This document shows, one piece after another, positions 21,411 to 33,800 of a stretch of DNA of 64,000 nt. Within the stretch, counting starts at the first letter, position 1; each line of letters opens with the position of its first letter. Made by a program: the position numbers and the translations under genes. The stretch comes from Vicugna pacos. Lineage: Eukaryota; Chordata; Mammalia; Artiodactyla; Camelidae. The stretch is from assembly GCF_048564905.1 (NCBI RefSeq), contig NC_133014.1:1178001-1242000 (forward strand). The letters are read 5' to 3'. The notes under the pieces were generated by a model. The model had not been told where the DNA came from. It searched no databases and worked only from the letters and a program-made list of their open reading frames with translations.

Positions 21411-23860
21411 GCGTAACCGAGGAACTTACCTTCGACTCTCACGTGTCAGGTTACGCTGGTTTTCACATGTGTTTTGTCATCTGGTTTTTGTCTTATTTGT
21501 TACGGTTCACTCATCACAAGTGGCAGGAAAACAATAACTCATTTAACTGGTGTGGAGGAGAGGCTGTCCTTGGAGAGGGTGTGACGGTTGTCTGGAAACT
21601 GAGGATCAGACAGACAAGCTTCAGGAGCTAGACAGCAGTTGAACCATTTATGAGCGGAATTCTCCCTCAGGTGCAGTTCCATTTATTTTCTAGTTGTGCA
21701 CAAACTACCTTTATAATTTAAGTTTGCAAGATGAAGAATAATGGCAGAGAAGATATTTTGCATTTTTAGGATACTTAGGATTGCAAATTAAATGGGTATC
21801 TACTGTAGGAGATGTAGGACTGAAGACGTTTGCAATCTCGCCACCTTTGCAGGGTTTATCTCAGTAACATCCTCAGAGCTTCCTATCTGTGCGTTGCGGT
21901 GCCGGGCAAGGACGTGCAGAGATCAGGCGGTGTCTGTGACGCTTTCATAAAAGCACAGAGAGACATCCAGTGACTTTCTCACTGTTTGTGCTTTTCTTTG
22001 TAAAACTGTCGGCAGCAACAAACAGAATTCTCCCACTCAACCAAACAGAAAGTAAACGTGAGTGGCTCTTCTATTTACTTCCCAGGACCTGACCTTGGTT
22101 CTGGGAATGCAGGGTTGGAACATGCGGACAAGGACCCTCTTCTCTGAGCTTACTTTCAAAACAGCATGGCTGGAAAACTGGCTGAAGCTTTCCCTGACCA
22201 CCAGAAGTTGTCGAGTGCTCAGGGATTACATGAAGAAAGCCACCTGCAGGAAAAATAAATGCACTAAACTCTGCAAAACCACTCAAAGAACCCGAGTTCT
22301 GGGTTGAGGTTTCTGGTGTGGCTTTGACTTTCTCTTCCCTTCCCAAGTTCATCTTATGAAGCACTGAAGGAACTTAAATGCCTTTATGAGCAAATGGTCT
22401 GGGGAGACGAGGGGGCACTGGGAGTCAGTGTAGAGGGCCTGCCCTCTCCCTTCACCTCCTTCTGAAGAGCAGAGGGCCCCGCTGCCAGCTTCCTGAGGCT
22501 CCCAGGGCATCACGGAAGGCCTGCCAGTGTCTGTGAGGAGAGGTGGCTGAGCCCCAGGGGAGGCTGGCCTGTCTGCTCTCTGCCTGGTCCTGGTGCTGCC
22601 CACGTGGGAGCGGGCACTGCAGTGCAGCCCAGACGGCTCTGGGGAGGAGCTGGGCCCGGAGGCTCGCTCTCTGCTGAGGTGCCGGGTGGATGAGACCCAG
22701 GGATGCGGGGCTGGAGCAGAAGGCCAGGGTCCACCGGAGCACCTCCTGTCCAGGTCAGTGTGGAGGTATACAGCACACGTGCCCTGTGCCTTTCAGGATG
22801 GAGAAGAAGGACTGGAGCACTGACACAGATGACATTAGCTCCGGAAGGAAAATTCCACTCGGGACTGTGGGAGCAGCGTGGATGCCGGGGACCCCTCGTG
22901 AGGGCGCCTGTGGGCTGCTCGGATCACACCTTCGCTTGAGCCTCCTTTGAACCGCCACCAGCCTTTAAAATGGGAGACTTAAACCGACCTCCGCCCAGCT
23001 TCATGACGACTCACAAAACACCGTTAGTTTCAGCACGTCCTTCCTCGCTGTTTTTCTCAGGATGGTGTGAAAGAGAAGGGGCCTCACTTCCCATCATGTT
23101 TGCAGCTCTACTTTGAGAAGAACTTTTCTACAACCCAGATACCAACATAAAAGAATTTTTCTGAAAATGTGATGTGCACAGGTACCTAGTAAATTTTAGA
23201 CACAACAGAACTAAAAGTTTATCCTTTGTGTTAAAAAGTAATGAACTTACAGTGCACATGTCTGTTAAGTGATCAGTTAGATGAAATGCGATGTTTTAGA
23301 TGGAGAATGCCAGGGAAGCTGATTTGGATTCAGGTCACTGGCCTGTCATTAAGTCATTTAATATGTAGATTTAACGTCCACGTCTAGACAATGTGTGGAC
23401 TTTTAAAGCATGACCTCTATGTTACCCTGGAGATAAAAAACACAGTGAGTTTATGTCATCTGAATGATAGACAAAAAGTTGTGCTACCAGGGTCATTGGC
23501 ATGATGTTACAGAAAAGGACCAGATATAACATTGTTTTGATCCTCTCAAATGTATACTATTCAATACGATTATCTTGATGCTACAAGTGTAAAATAAAAT
23601 AAATTTGGAAAAAACTTCTCCTATCTTATTTTAAACTTGTGGAGCAACACACTATGTGGTGACTAGAGAGTTCTCAGATGTGCCAGCGCATATTCCCCCT
23701 ATATAACGCAGAAAAAACCCAGCATGGACGCCCGTGAAGACCAACAGAGCAGGAACCCGGGGCTACCGGGGGTCTGACTGGTGTGGCCACAGTGAAGAAT
23801 CTGGCTTTCATCCAATTTCTGACGTCGATCTTGCCTTACGCAGACCAGCCGCTCCAGCTT

Positions 23861-25640
23861 TCTTATGATTAGAATTTCTATTCTGCTTTACACTATGTTG
23901 CCTCTTACACTTAAAATGGGTTTCTTCGAGACAGCGTGGCACTGACTCTCACACTATTTCCAAGTCTAACAATCTCTGCCTTTTTTCTGAAGCATTAGAG
24001 CCACATGCACTTAATATCATCAATATGGCTGTATTTAAATCTTCCACCTTCCTTTGATTTGATTTTGTCCCTTCTACTATTTATCCCACCGTCTTTTTTT
24101 CCATGTGCTCTGTTTTGGGTGGTTTCTGTCACATCTCTTCAGGCACGCGGACTTTCTTTTCCATAGAATCCATTTTTCACTTCATTCGTTGTCCGCTTCC
24201 CTACACGTACTACGGGCTGTTCTGTTCCTCTCGTACCTGGTGTCTGTTCACCGTTATCCCACCGTGCGCAGTAACACCGCTTACAGCAGCTGTTTAAGGT
24301 CCTTGTGTGCTAAGCCCGTCCTCACTGCTGTCTCTGGGTATGGTTCCTGGTACCCAGAAACCTCCCCAAACTGCGGGCCACTGCTTTATGCTTCACAGCG
24401 TGCTTGGTAAACATCGGCTAGATGCTGCACATTGTGGATTTTAAATCGCTGATTTGGGGGTTTTGTGGAATTCCTCCCCGTGTTTTTCTTTGTTCTGGCA
24501 TGAAGCTAAAAACCTGCAAGTCGGCACGACTCTTTGAGGGCAGCTTTCAGGCTCTGTTACGTCAGGTGCAGAGCAGACCTTCATCTGAGGACTGACTTAG
24601 TCCCTCTGCCAAAGTGCATCTTATTTCATCACATGGACGAACAACCATTTCTTCATTCGCTCGCCAGGGATGGACATTCGGCTTGTGGCCAGTGTTGCAC
24701 TTATAAGTAAACTTTCAATGAACATCCACACGTATTTTTTTTAAACATTTTTTAATTGAGTCATAGACATTTTACAATGTTGTGTCAAGTTCCTTTGTAC
24801 AGCACAATTTTTCAGTTATACATGAACATACATATATTCATTGTCACATTTTTTTCACTGTGAGCTACCACAAGATCTTGTAAATATTTCCCTGTGCTGT
24901 ACGGTATAATCTTGCTTATCTATTCTACGTGTCTGTCAGTATCTAAATTTTGAACTCCCAGTCTATCCCTTCCCACCCCATCCACACATATGTTTTAATG
25001 TGAACACGTTGTAATTTCTCAAGGAGAAATATCATGAAATGAGACTTCTGTGTCCTGCGACAAGTTCCTATTTCCTTTTATAAAACACTGCCCGGCTGTC
25101 CTTCGAAGTGGCTGCACCGTCTTGCGTTCCCACCCCAGTGGACGGGACAGTCAGTTACTCCATCTTCACCAGACCTGGTCCTGCCGTTCACCGTGGCCTT
25201 TCTAATAAGGATACAGGAGGCACCTCCTTGTGGACAGGGGTCGGCGTCTCCCCCGTGATGACCAGCATCCAGCTCCTCTCTAGGTGTTCCTAACGTGTCA
25301 CCTTCTCTGGTGACGCGCACGGCGTCTTGCCCACTTTCAGTGGAGGGGGAGTTGCCTCACCACTTTGAGATCTGAGTGTTATTTATATTCTCTTGATGCA
25401 AGTCCTTTACCAGACGTGCACTTGCCAGTACTTCCTCCCACTCTGTGGCTTGTCTTTTCATTGGAAAAGCAGTAGCTTCTGAAAATGAAACATTTGTAGT
25501 TTTGATGAAGTTTGGCATCACTTTTTCCTTTTATGCGTCGTATCCGAGAAATCCCTGCTGACCGAAGGTCACGTGTGTTTGTGCCTGTGTTTTCTTCCAT
25601 GAGTTTACATAGCCTTAGGCTGTCCACACGGGAGGGCTGA
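23861..25640 (-). mobile_element. Old L1, antisense, split by a later insertion
   Basis: The left part ('attctgctttacactatgtt', 'aatctctgcctttt') resembles an old L1M 3' UTR in antisense. The right part ('atggacattcggcttgtggc', 'agtggctgcaccgtcttgcg', 'tcctcccactctgtggcttg') matches the ORF2 end in antisense. The order is as expected for one minus-strand element. The copy is heavily diverged, with no open frame. It is interrupted at 24736-24978. Confidence 0.7.
24736..24978 (-). mobile_element. Younger L1 3' end nested in older L1
   Basis: Starts with a T run (the poly(A) tail in antisense), continues 'cagcacaatttttcagttat' and 'acatgaacatacatatattc', and ends at 'cccttcccacccc', typical of cetartiodactyl and probably camelid L1 tails. 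It is flanked by the 13 bp target-site duplication catccacacgtat (24723-24735) and catccacacatat (24979-24991), with one mismatch. Confidence 0.85.
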
Positions 25641-25754
25641 CTTCTATGTAAGGTAACAGCTGTCTGGGACCCTCTTCAATGGACTCCACTACTAGACGCA
25701 AGTGACAGCTGGGCCTCCCTGACCCCACGCTGGGAGAGGGACTCAGCGAAACTC

Positions 25755-25828
25755 GGCCAAGAGCAGGGACGGTGTTTCTCACTCTCCATGTTTCCCAGCA
25801 TGCCGCACATGCAGTAGGGTCTTGTGTC
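25755..25828 (+). mobile_element. L2 3'-end fragment
   Basis: 'agagcagggacggtgtttct' followed by 'cccagcatgccgcacatgca' and 'gtagg' follows the L2 3' consensus of 'agggaccgtgtctgtcttgt', then 'cctggcacatagtagg'. Weak but ordered similarity. Confidence 0.5.
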
Positions 25829-26334
25829 AGCCCCTCCAGGACACATGACAACCCTGGGCCTGGGGACTACACAGCCAGCTGGCCACGGCAGCTCCCTGGA
25901 GGGACGCAGATACCCAACTCTGGTTCCCCTGCCTGGTGTCGCCAGGCTCCTCCCCATCACAGAGCCCAGGAGAGGGACACAGATGTGGTCACTCTCCCCG
26001 GATCTGCTGCGTGTCCCGTTTTGAATCCTGACATCGACAAGATTCCCGCTGGCTTTGACTCTGAAGCTGCACATCTCAACGTGAACACCAGCCACAAACA
26101 GGCATCGCCTTCTGTCCCAGTGGACCCCCCATCCTTCCCGGTCCCAGAGAGAAAGACCTGTGAGAACTGCAGTCCAGACACTCGTCAAATCAACCCCTGA
26201 CCCCTTCATGCACTATGAATAATCCTATGCCCCACTTTTCATTCATCCTCCAAAGATATTCAACTCTCAAAGTGCTTCCTGCAATTAACCCACTATATTA
26301 AGTGTCTCATTTTTGGCAAGAAAAAGCTAGAAAG

Positions 26335-26430
26335 GGAAATAACATTTGTGATTGTGTACAATTAACCAGGCACTGTTCTGAGTGTCCCACCCACAAGCTC
26401 TCTTTTCATCCACCTCCAAATACAGGAGGG
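26335..26430 (+). mobile_element. MIR fragment
   Basis: 'accaggcactgttctgagtg' matches the MIR core 'gccaggcactgttctaagcg', followed by a degraded tail. It is an ancient SINE. Confidence 0.55.
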
Positions 26431-27775
26431 ATTGTCCGTCTTAACTAAGTTCATCAGAGATCTGAAAGCAAGCAATAAAAATATTCAAGTACAAGTACTG
26501 GGGGGACAGACGTGGACACGAATCAAAAAGTCAATACTGAAGGATCTGGAGCAAATCTTTCCCCACCCCAGGTATGAATACAGGGGCAAATATACTTTAT
26601 TATTTCTTTAACTAAGATCAGGCATCCTACTTAACTCTCAAGGTATCAAAAAATTAACTTCTGTCAAAAATTTAAACAATAATTCTGGAGACAAGCCAGA
26701 GAGGACACTGACGGCAGGGGGATACCACAGTTTCTCTGGGGGCTTCCTAAGAAGAAGGACGTGGACGTAGCCATCACACGTTCACAGTTATCATGTCTCT
26801 CTGAAAAAACTGACTTAACAAGAATTACTGTATTCTTTAAGGATGTCAAGACCCAGAAATACAAATAAGGGCTTACAGAAAACTCCCTGATGAGAAGACA
26901 AACAGGGCGTTTAGGAAATAGACTGTGGACGCTAAGCCCCCTAGCTAGGTGACTCTGTTAGAAACAGACGTCCGAGGACCTGCAGGTGGGGTCGTGGTGA
27001 TGGGGGGTCCTCGGGACCGCCTCTGCAGCCAGGATGCTGCCCCCACTCCCTGCCTCCTCTTCCTGCTCTTAGTGCAAATGCTTCGGTCTTTGAAAGCTCC
27101 CCCAAACCAAGCTCATGTTTCAATACATGTCTCTCACATGCATTAAACATGTAATACGTATTTTTTATAAATGAAAAAATATAAAATGAAAAATGTATAC
27201 AATTATTCATAGCAAGCGTTCTATTTTAGTTTACATTTCCCAATTCTAAGAAATTTAAAAAAAAAATGACTTTGTTGGTTTACACAGATGAAAGAATCAT
27301 GTAAGACTCACGTGGCTCTTATTTTCTTCTTTTATGAATTCGGTTTGCAGTGCGAGACTGAAAATATCCTACTGCCTACTGACAGCTGAGTCAAATTAGA
27401 AACAGCTGATCGAGGGAGTGGGTGCCGCGTCCTCCAAAACTCTAAGGGCGTCAGAGCTTCTACCTTTGTTTCCGTGTGGTTCTCCTCTTCCCCACTTCTC
27501 TCAATACACTGAAATATGTTCCTACTCTTCCAGTTCAACTAGGAGTTAAATGCTGTCTCTAATGGAATATTCCTTTTTCTAACCAGAGTTGTCACAAATG
27601 CTGTATCTCTTTGCAAAACACGATACGGGTGTGCTTGGAACTAATAACAATGTTCTGATTTCTGTTGACCATCTAAGTAAAGAATAAAGTTTGAAGTATG
27701 TGTTTGATCTAAGTGACTCATTGGAGACAGAGCCCCACGCGAGACACAACGACACGCCAGACTTGGGAACCTTAC

Positions 27776-27895
27776 TGCTTCGCTCCAGCCGCAGGGACGC
27801 CCTGCTGTCCGCGTTCTGACCTCCACTCTCGTGAAGGGCCTTGAACCAGTCCCGCAGTCTGCTGGCCACCTCCCTGAGCTCCAGGGCACTGCACG
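27776..27895 (-). CDS. SPOCK3: SPOCK3 coding exon: start of EC module (partial gene)
   Basis: The exon encodes 40 codons beginning ACSALELREVASRLRDWF and ending LERS, with the last base opening an Arg codon completed by the next exon. It matches the testican-3 segment that starts the SPARC-type extracellular calcium-binding module, whose amphipathic helix carries the RLRDWFKALHESG core. The acceptor is TTTTCAG and the donor GTAAGG, both phase 1; the length (120 bp) equals that of the human exon as I recall it. The RLRDWFKALHESG core is unchanged, but I count about 11 differences from human in 40 residues, mainly in the linker after residue 28 (QNADSRASLRL in place of a Lys/Thr-rich stretch). 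GC ends 32 of 39 whole codons. Testicans are secreted, extracellular-matrix heparan/chondroitin sulfate proteoglycans, mainly of brain. SPOCK1 and SPOCK2 fit less well. Confidence 0.93.
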
Positions 27896-30370
27896 CTGAA
27901 AACAGAGACAACACAGATCCTGAAGAATGACTTGGCATAATACGTAATGTCAGTGCTCATTCTCAAAGACGCCAACAACCAAAGGGCAACAACCACCAAA
28001 AGAAAAGATGTAACACAACTGCTAACTGTTTTGCTTTCAAAAACGAAATATGTTTCGACATAAGATGCAATGTAACAAGAACAATTCCTTTAATAAAGGA
28101 ATATTATGAGAAGAATTCTGCCTCCACCCTTTGCTGCAATAAAACACACCATTAAGGCTCTTGCTGTTAACATCACATAAATTGAGTTGTAATATTTACG
28201 TGCTGAACACCCGTCATGGGAGGATGGTGGATTATTCGGGGAAATAAAGGATTGAAAACTGCAAATGATTACTTACATATTTATTACCGGCTCCACCTAT
28301 TACAACAGCTTTCAATTAAAAACCTGCATTAGTACATTCAATATACAGAGGAATTATCAATTATAAACAGAGGCCATTTTTATCTGGTTTAATCCTACAT
28401 ATTTTTTTTGAACACAGAAAAGGAAGAGCTATCTTTTTGACATTAGGAAAGAGTGTAAAATATTTAAGAAAATGGCATATTTCTGCTGTAAAAATAAGGT
28501 GTTAGCAAATTTTGACATTTGGAACTTGATTCCTCTTTTAAAAAATATTGTTATTTACCAATATTTATGTTCTTTAAAACAGTTTATGCAATAAAAATAG
28601 CAGAATACATTTTATAAATATATATGTATGTGTATCTGTGTGTGAGCCCAATGCTAGAATACAGTATATCAAATTCAGGAGTTTGTCACCAAGATATTTT
28701 GAAAATATAAGAAATACTTAATTCCATTGTTACCACAGACCTAACTCCTCTGCAAGTAGCTAACATGCAGCGTCCTGGACTAAGAGCTTGTTAGCAGAGC
28801 TCTTCCTGTGCCTTTTCTGAAAAACAGCGATTTACACGATGGTAAGTGTTATGTGGCGCTTAACATACCTATATACATGATATTACAGGATATATAATGT
28901 GACGCGCACAACATGAAGTGCAGTATAGGATAATGCAATAGAATTAAGAGCTTAAGACCACTTCCTACTATTAAAGGAAATAAACTCCAGATTCCTAGGA
29001 CCCTCCCAGAGCCTAAAGGAGGACGCACAAAAGCAAATCGCTGTGGCATTTCAGGACCCTGGAGGCAAAGAGGAAGATTCTACAAGCTGCATCAGAAACT
29101 CACACAGAATAAGGAGTCGATGTCTTCAGACGTTTCAATATTGACACTGACAGGCAGAAAAACAACTGGAAAGTTACTCATATTTTAAACTTGGGATCCT
29201 ATATCCAGAAAAATCAGGTGGAACCAAAAGTTCAAGATATTTTAAAGAGACAAGATCCCCAGATTAAGCACCCACATGACTTCCCCGGGAGCTGCTGGAA
29301 GATGTGACACGGCGGAGACTGGAGATGGGGAGGCCGAGACACAGGCGATGGAAGACGTCACGGAGAAGCGAGGATGTCCAGGAGGACAGGGCCCGCACAC
29401 GTGCTGGGGGCCAATGCGTGGTGGGGGAGCAGGTCTGAAAGCCGCTGGTCAGGGGTCAGTCACGGAACTCCTCACACTCTTTACCCAGGGGAACCAACGA
29501 GCTTCGAGGAGTCAGAGATCAGGTCCGGCTGAGGCTGTGACAGGTGTGCAGCTCCCTCAGTGTGAACAGGACTGTCAGCCCGGTCGCTCTGCACCAACAA
29601 ACACCTGCTTAGCCCGCAAAGTGCTGCGCGGGAGCCCGGAGCCCACCCGAAGGAAGGGCGTCCTACGCACACAGATGCCGAGACCAGAGACCCGCGTCTC
29701 CGGGAGGAAGAGATGGGGCAGCGAGATGGCATCTCCAGTTAGGGGACAGCGACGGGGGAAAGTGGTGTGAGGATCTCTCCTTTCCTTCTGAATCGTGTGC
29801 TGATACCTCTGTTGATGGTAATAAATAAATTTAAAAACTTAAATTTCCTTCAAAAATTAACTGCAATGCAGTCTAATCCTTCACCTAGCATTTGTCTTTC
29901 TTAAAAATTTTCTTACAGGCACACTCCACACGTACAACTTACGTAAACTGTACAACAGCATTTGTTCGGCACTCCTGTAACAGCGAGGGTGTTGGCAACC
30001 CAACTGGCCCTCAGCAGTGGCCGGGGGGCACTAACCTGGGACTTCCACCCCATGCCGCTCTGAGACATCCATACAGTTAAGAAGTTCATCATTAAGAGGA
30101 ACACAAAATTTAAAGCAGGACACGCACGTAGATGCAAATGCTCACACACGCATCACACAACTTCCTAATTATAAAGTACAGGCACGTCTCATTCCAGAGC
30201 AGGGCTGAGCAACTTTAAAGTATTTCTTTCTTAAAAAGCTCAGTAAGCAACTCCTACAGGCTTTGTAGTTGAGAGACAGGATTCGGGAAGGGACACTATT
30301 ACACAGACCACAGGAGCCCTGTCTCTGCTGCTCAAAGTCAAAGTCAGGCAAACTGTTTCCAGATCCTCTG

Positions 30371-30402
30371 ACAGACACAGACAGACAGACAGACAGATAC
30401 AC
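30371..30402. repeat. (ACAG)n microsatellite
   Basis: Slightly imperfect tetranucleotide run acagacacagacagacagac followed by agacag. Confidence 0.9.
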
Positions 30403-30818
30403 ACAGACATCTTAGAGAATGCTCCTCATCAAGGTGAGGTCAGTCAGAGTGTCCTGTGAATTACAGTCACACTAAAAATTTTACATGATAAACTATGGAA
30501 GTGAAACCATGAACCTTCAGCATTGCCATCAATCGTGTAGTTTTATTAAAACATAAGCTACAATTTCTGCAGCCGCTAAAGAACACTGATGTTCACAAGA
30601 GCATCTGAAACTCCCTGATTCACAGCTACCTTGCGTTTTGAGGACCAGCCTGAGGCTGGGGGTGTTTTATTGAGGCATTTTGTTCAGACACAAGGGGGGA
30701 CGTGTCCATGGATCAGCCTCCGGTGGCAGCTGGGCAGCAGGGACAGGGGACCCGTCACCCACTGACTCTGCAAAGTAGGAACAACTGAACAGGACTAGGC
30801 GACATGGCAGCATCCTGA

Positions 30819-30927
30819 CCAAACAGCCTCGGAGATGACCAGCTGCTGAGTGTCCTTGTCCCACAAAACTGAGCCAAACGGCCTCAAGATGACCAGCTGC
30901 TGGGTGTCCTTGTCCCACAAAACTGAC
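30819..30927. repeat. 2 x 55 bp imperfect tandem duplication
   Basis: The unit begins ccaaac.gcctc and ends tccttgtcccacaaaactga. Copies lie at 30819-30873 and 30874-30927 and differ at about five positions, including one single-base length change. Confidence 0.93.
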
Positions 30928-32399
30928 ATAAAGCTGTTTCTGTCCCCAGGCTGAGAGGAGAATGATCATCAGGCGGTGTCAACCCTTTTTAAGCTAAAGT
31001 ACCTGAATCAACGTACTTGAGACTTCAAACACCTGCTGGTCATTTCTACTGATGACATGTCACACTCAACTTGAACTCATCTGTAACATCTAATAATAAT
31101 ATAACCGAAAAGCCTGTTGCAATTCCATGCCTAGAATCACTACTAATCTGTGCTTCTGCAAAGAGCAAGGAGACGGATTATCTGGCTCGTCCAAATACAC
31201 ATGCAGGCTGGCGTCAAACGCGGGCTCCCTGCAGAGTTAACGAGAGGAAACCTCACAGTTCCCAGCGGCCCCGCACTTGGGAGGAAACCACAGACCACCA
31301 AGTTCTCTAAGAGAGACAGGGGGAAACTTCACAGCAGCTTCTCGGGACGAAGGGCCCTTATTTAAATCACTCTCTCCATCTGGGATGGGCAGGCTGAGTG
31401 CAGCAGTGCACTGTGACCTGCTGGGTCTGAGGACCCGCTGGACCCCACGCCCAACAGGGATGCTCAGCGAGGCTGAGTCCCAGACCACGGGCCAGCGGGC
31501 TTGGCCTGTCCCCGCAGCCTCCTTCCTGGACTTGCGGATGGCCTGGCCGCCTTCTTGCTGTGACATGTTCGTCCCTTGGTCTGCACTGACTGTGCCCTAA
31601 CCTGCCCGTCTGCTGGGACACTGGCACCCCGGACAAGGGCCACCCACAGGACCTCATCTCCAAATGGGCCATCCTCTCCAGAGGGCCCGTCTCCAAATGC
31701 AGCCACATCTGGGACCCGGGTCAGGGCCTCCATGCACACTTGGACCCGACAGCAGGTGTGCGCTGGGCTCGCAGGAATGACCAGCGTCACAGGATGGACA
31801 AATCGCCCAAAACCCATGTAGTGCCGGTGAAAACGTTGTATTCAAACGTGTGGTGTCAGAAAAACTTTAAATCTTAATACATTTCTGCATTTCAAACATT
31901 AAATATCCTCAAAATGATCCCTCATAATTGTTTATTGAAGAAAGTGATGGAAAGTGAACATTTCCAGGTGCTTATAAGTGGTTTTCTAGTCCCTGCCAGC
32001 GTGAGGGAAAACACACTAATTAAATGGTAAATTCCACCACGGCTCACAGGTCTCACGGATCCCAGTTTCGTGAAGTATTACATTTTGTTTCATGAAGGCT
32101 CAAAGAGTTTAATAAAACAGAGCTGAAATGTTATGAACAGATTCATTTCTGCATAATTTATCAGGAATGTTAATATGCTTTCAACCAGGAGGCATCTTTA
32201 AGAGTGATAAACACAGTATCATCAAAACTACCTTTTCTGTCACAGAACCATATTCCCTGCGACACTGATGCTCCATGCACTACGCACACGGCACTCCACA
32301 CCTCTCACGTCTGCTGTGAGTCCCTGATCTTCTGCACAGCACAACTGCACTGATGATACACAGGACTTCAAAAGCTATTGGCTGGAAGGATACACAAAT

Positions 32400-33800
32400 C
32401 AAAGGAACCTATAGCATTACTTTATTTTAAAAAAATTTTTTTCTTTGAGATTCTCCTTTTGTGGGTCTGACAAATTTGAGACACCCAGAAAATATATTTG
32501 ATTTGATAATCCATATATTTTGCAAGTATTCTAACAGTTTTCTTTCCTGCTGGATGGTAATTTTACGGTCACATATAAATCTGCAAGCAGTAAAAATAAG
32601 TCTTTATCTGATTTGACAGATGAGGTGAAGAAGGCTGATCTATTCAGATTATTATTTTATCTGATAGACTGGCAGATTAATCTTTAATGGCAAAAGACAG
32701 ACATTAGAGGTCACAGAAGATTAGACAGTAATCAAAAAGTGCATATTTAATCAGATGGATTCCATTCAGGAACCTGCTTTCACTCTTGCATAGTATTAAT
32801 AGACGGTATGTCTGCTATTAAATCAGTCCTTCCAGCCATTAAGAGAATCACTGCAGGGTAAAAACAAAGCCACATGTGCCAGAGTGGGTACCTTCAGCAA
32901 TCATCTGAAGTAATAAAAACTGACTGGCTTTGCAAGTTTAACACATGAAAGTCTGAAACAGGCAGAAGAACCTTTAAGTTCACAAAACACTACAAATACA
33001 TATTTAAGAAAATCTGCTACAGGAAATACTATTTAAATAGTGTAATCAGTTTCTTCCTCACAGAGTAAAAGATACAATTTAATTCTGCATTAGAATAGAC
33101 CTGCTGTTTGTAGGAAAGTACAATAAAGTGTTGATGAATTTACAGTCCCTGTCCTGGATTCAAAGGTAATTGAGAGTTGTAGAAAAGCACTGTTTTTAAA
33201 AATATGTTGACCAAAAAATGGCTAAATTATGCAATATTGTTAACATATAGCTCTATTTTTCTTAATTACCACTTTACTACTATTTAAATATTATGTACAC
33301 AAACGACATAGGAAGAGTCAGTACTTGTCACGTTTTAATTTGAACCCACACATCAGGAAAAGTCCTCGTGTCCACAAGGCTTCAGCCTTTGTTGAGACCT
33401 CAAGAATAAACAGAGGACTTTGATGACCAGCAATAAGTGATGCTATGCACTTTATAGCTTCTTTTTTTTTTGCAGTTTGCCTTAAGCAAATAATTTTGTC
33501 TTAACAAGGTCATCTGCTTGGAGATTGTTTATTTCTTTGACAATTTACACATAATTAAGAGGAGTTGCCCCCAGATGGGAGATGAGGCTTCTATTCTGCA
33601 TGAAAATGAGCTAAGTTATTCAGTGATGACTTCTTGAGAAAATATTTATCAAGTGAAGTATTGTTTTTAAAACCTTAAACTCTATTGCTACTACAGACAT
33701 CAAATGTGAATATATTACATCTGGTACAAAAATTTTAGCAACATTTTAAGAACTAAAATTGGATTATTAGTGTTTCTTATTACAGTTGGTGTGCCTTAGA
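32400..33800. other. Low-GC, repeat-poor stretch resembling a conserved non-coding element
   Basis: About 1.4 kb almost free of CpG and of recognisable repeats, with TAAT-rich words such as cagattaatctttaatgg and ctttaatttgataatcc-like runs. Composition and texture resemble deeply conserved developmental enhancers, but conservation cannot be seen from one sequence. Confidence 0.35.

Larger units (their letters stand above)
20711..27775 (-). other. SPOCK3: SPOCK3 intron between the two EC exons
   Basis: About 7.1 kb with GTAAGG and AG ends. It contains a CpG-rich patch with a hexamer repeat at 21.24-21.41 kb, a GC-rich section at 22.4-22.95 kb, an old antisense L1 (about 23.86-25.64 kb) interrupted by a younger antisense L1 end, an L2 scrap at 25.76 kb and a MIR scrap at 26.34 kb. 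Confidence 0.9.

Noticed and set aside
21134-21442. Minus-strand frame with alanine run, as an alternative SPOCK3 exon
   Set aside because: The alanines come only from the AGCGGC repeat. No splice sites with the correct phase and no testican similarity.
10670-27895. Calling SPOCK3 a pseudogene because of its divergence
   Set aside because: All five exons keep phase 1, all inspected splice sites are canonical and there is no internal stop. The unusual residues fit biased substitution better than loss of function.
31464-31821. Frames on both strands at 31.2-31.8 kb, considered as an exon or gene
   Set aside because: Several frames are open at once in GC-rich DNA, and part ('tctccagagggcccgtctcc' with 'aaatgcagccacatct') resembles a dispersed mammalian repeat I could not name with confidence.
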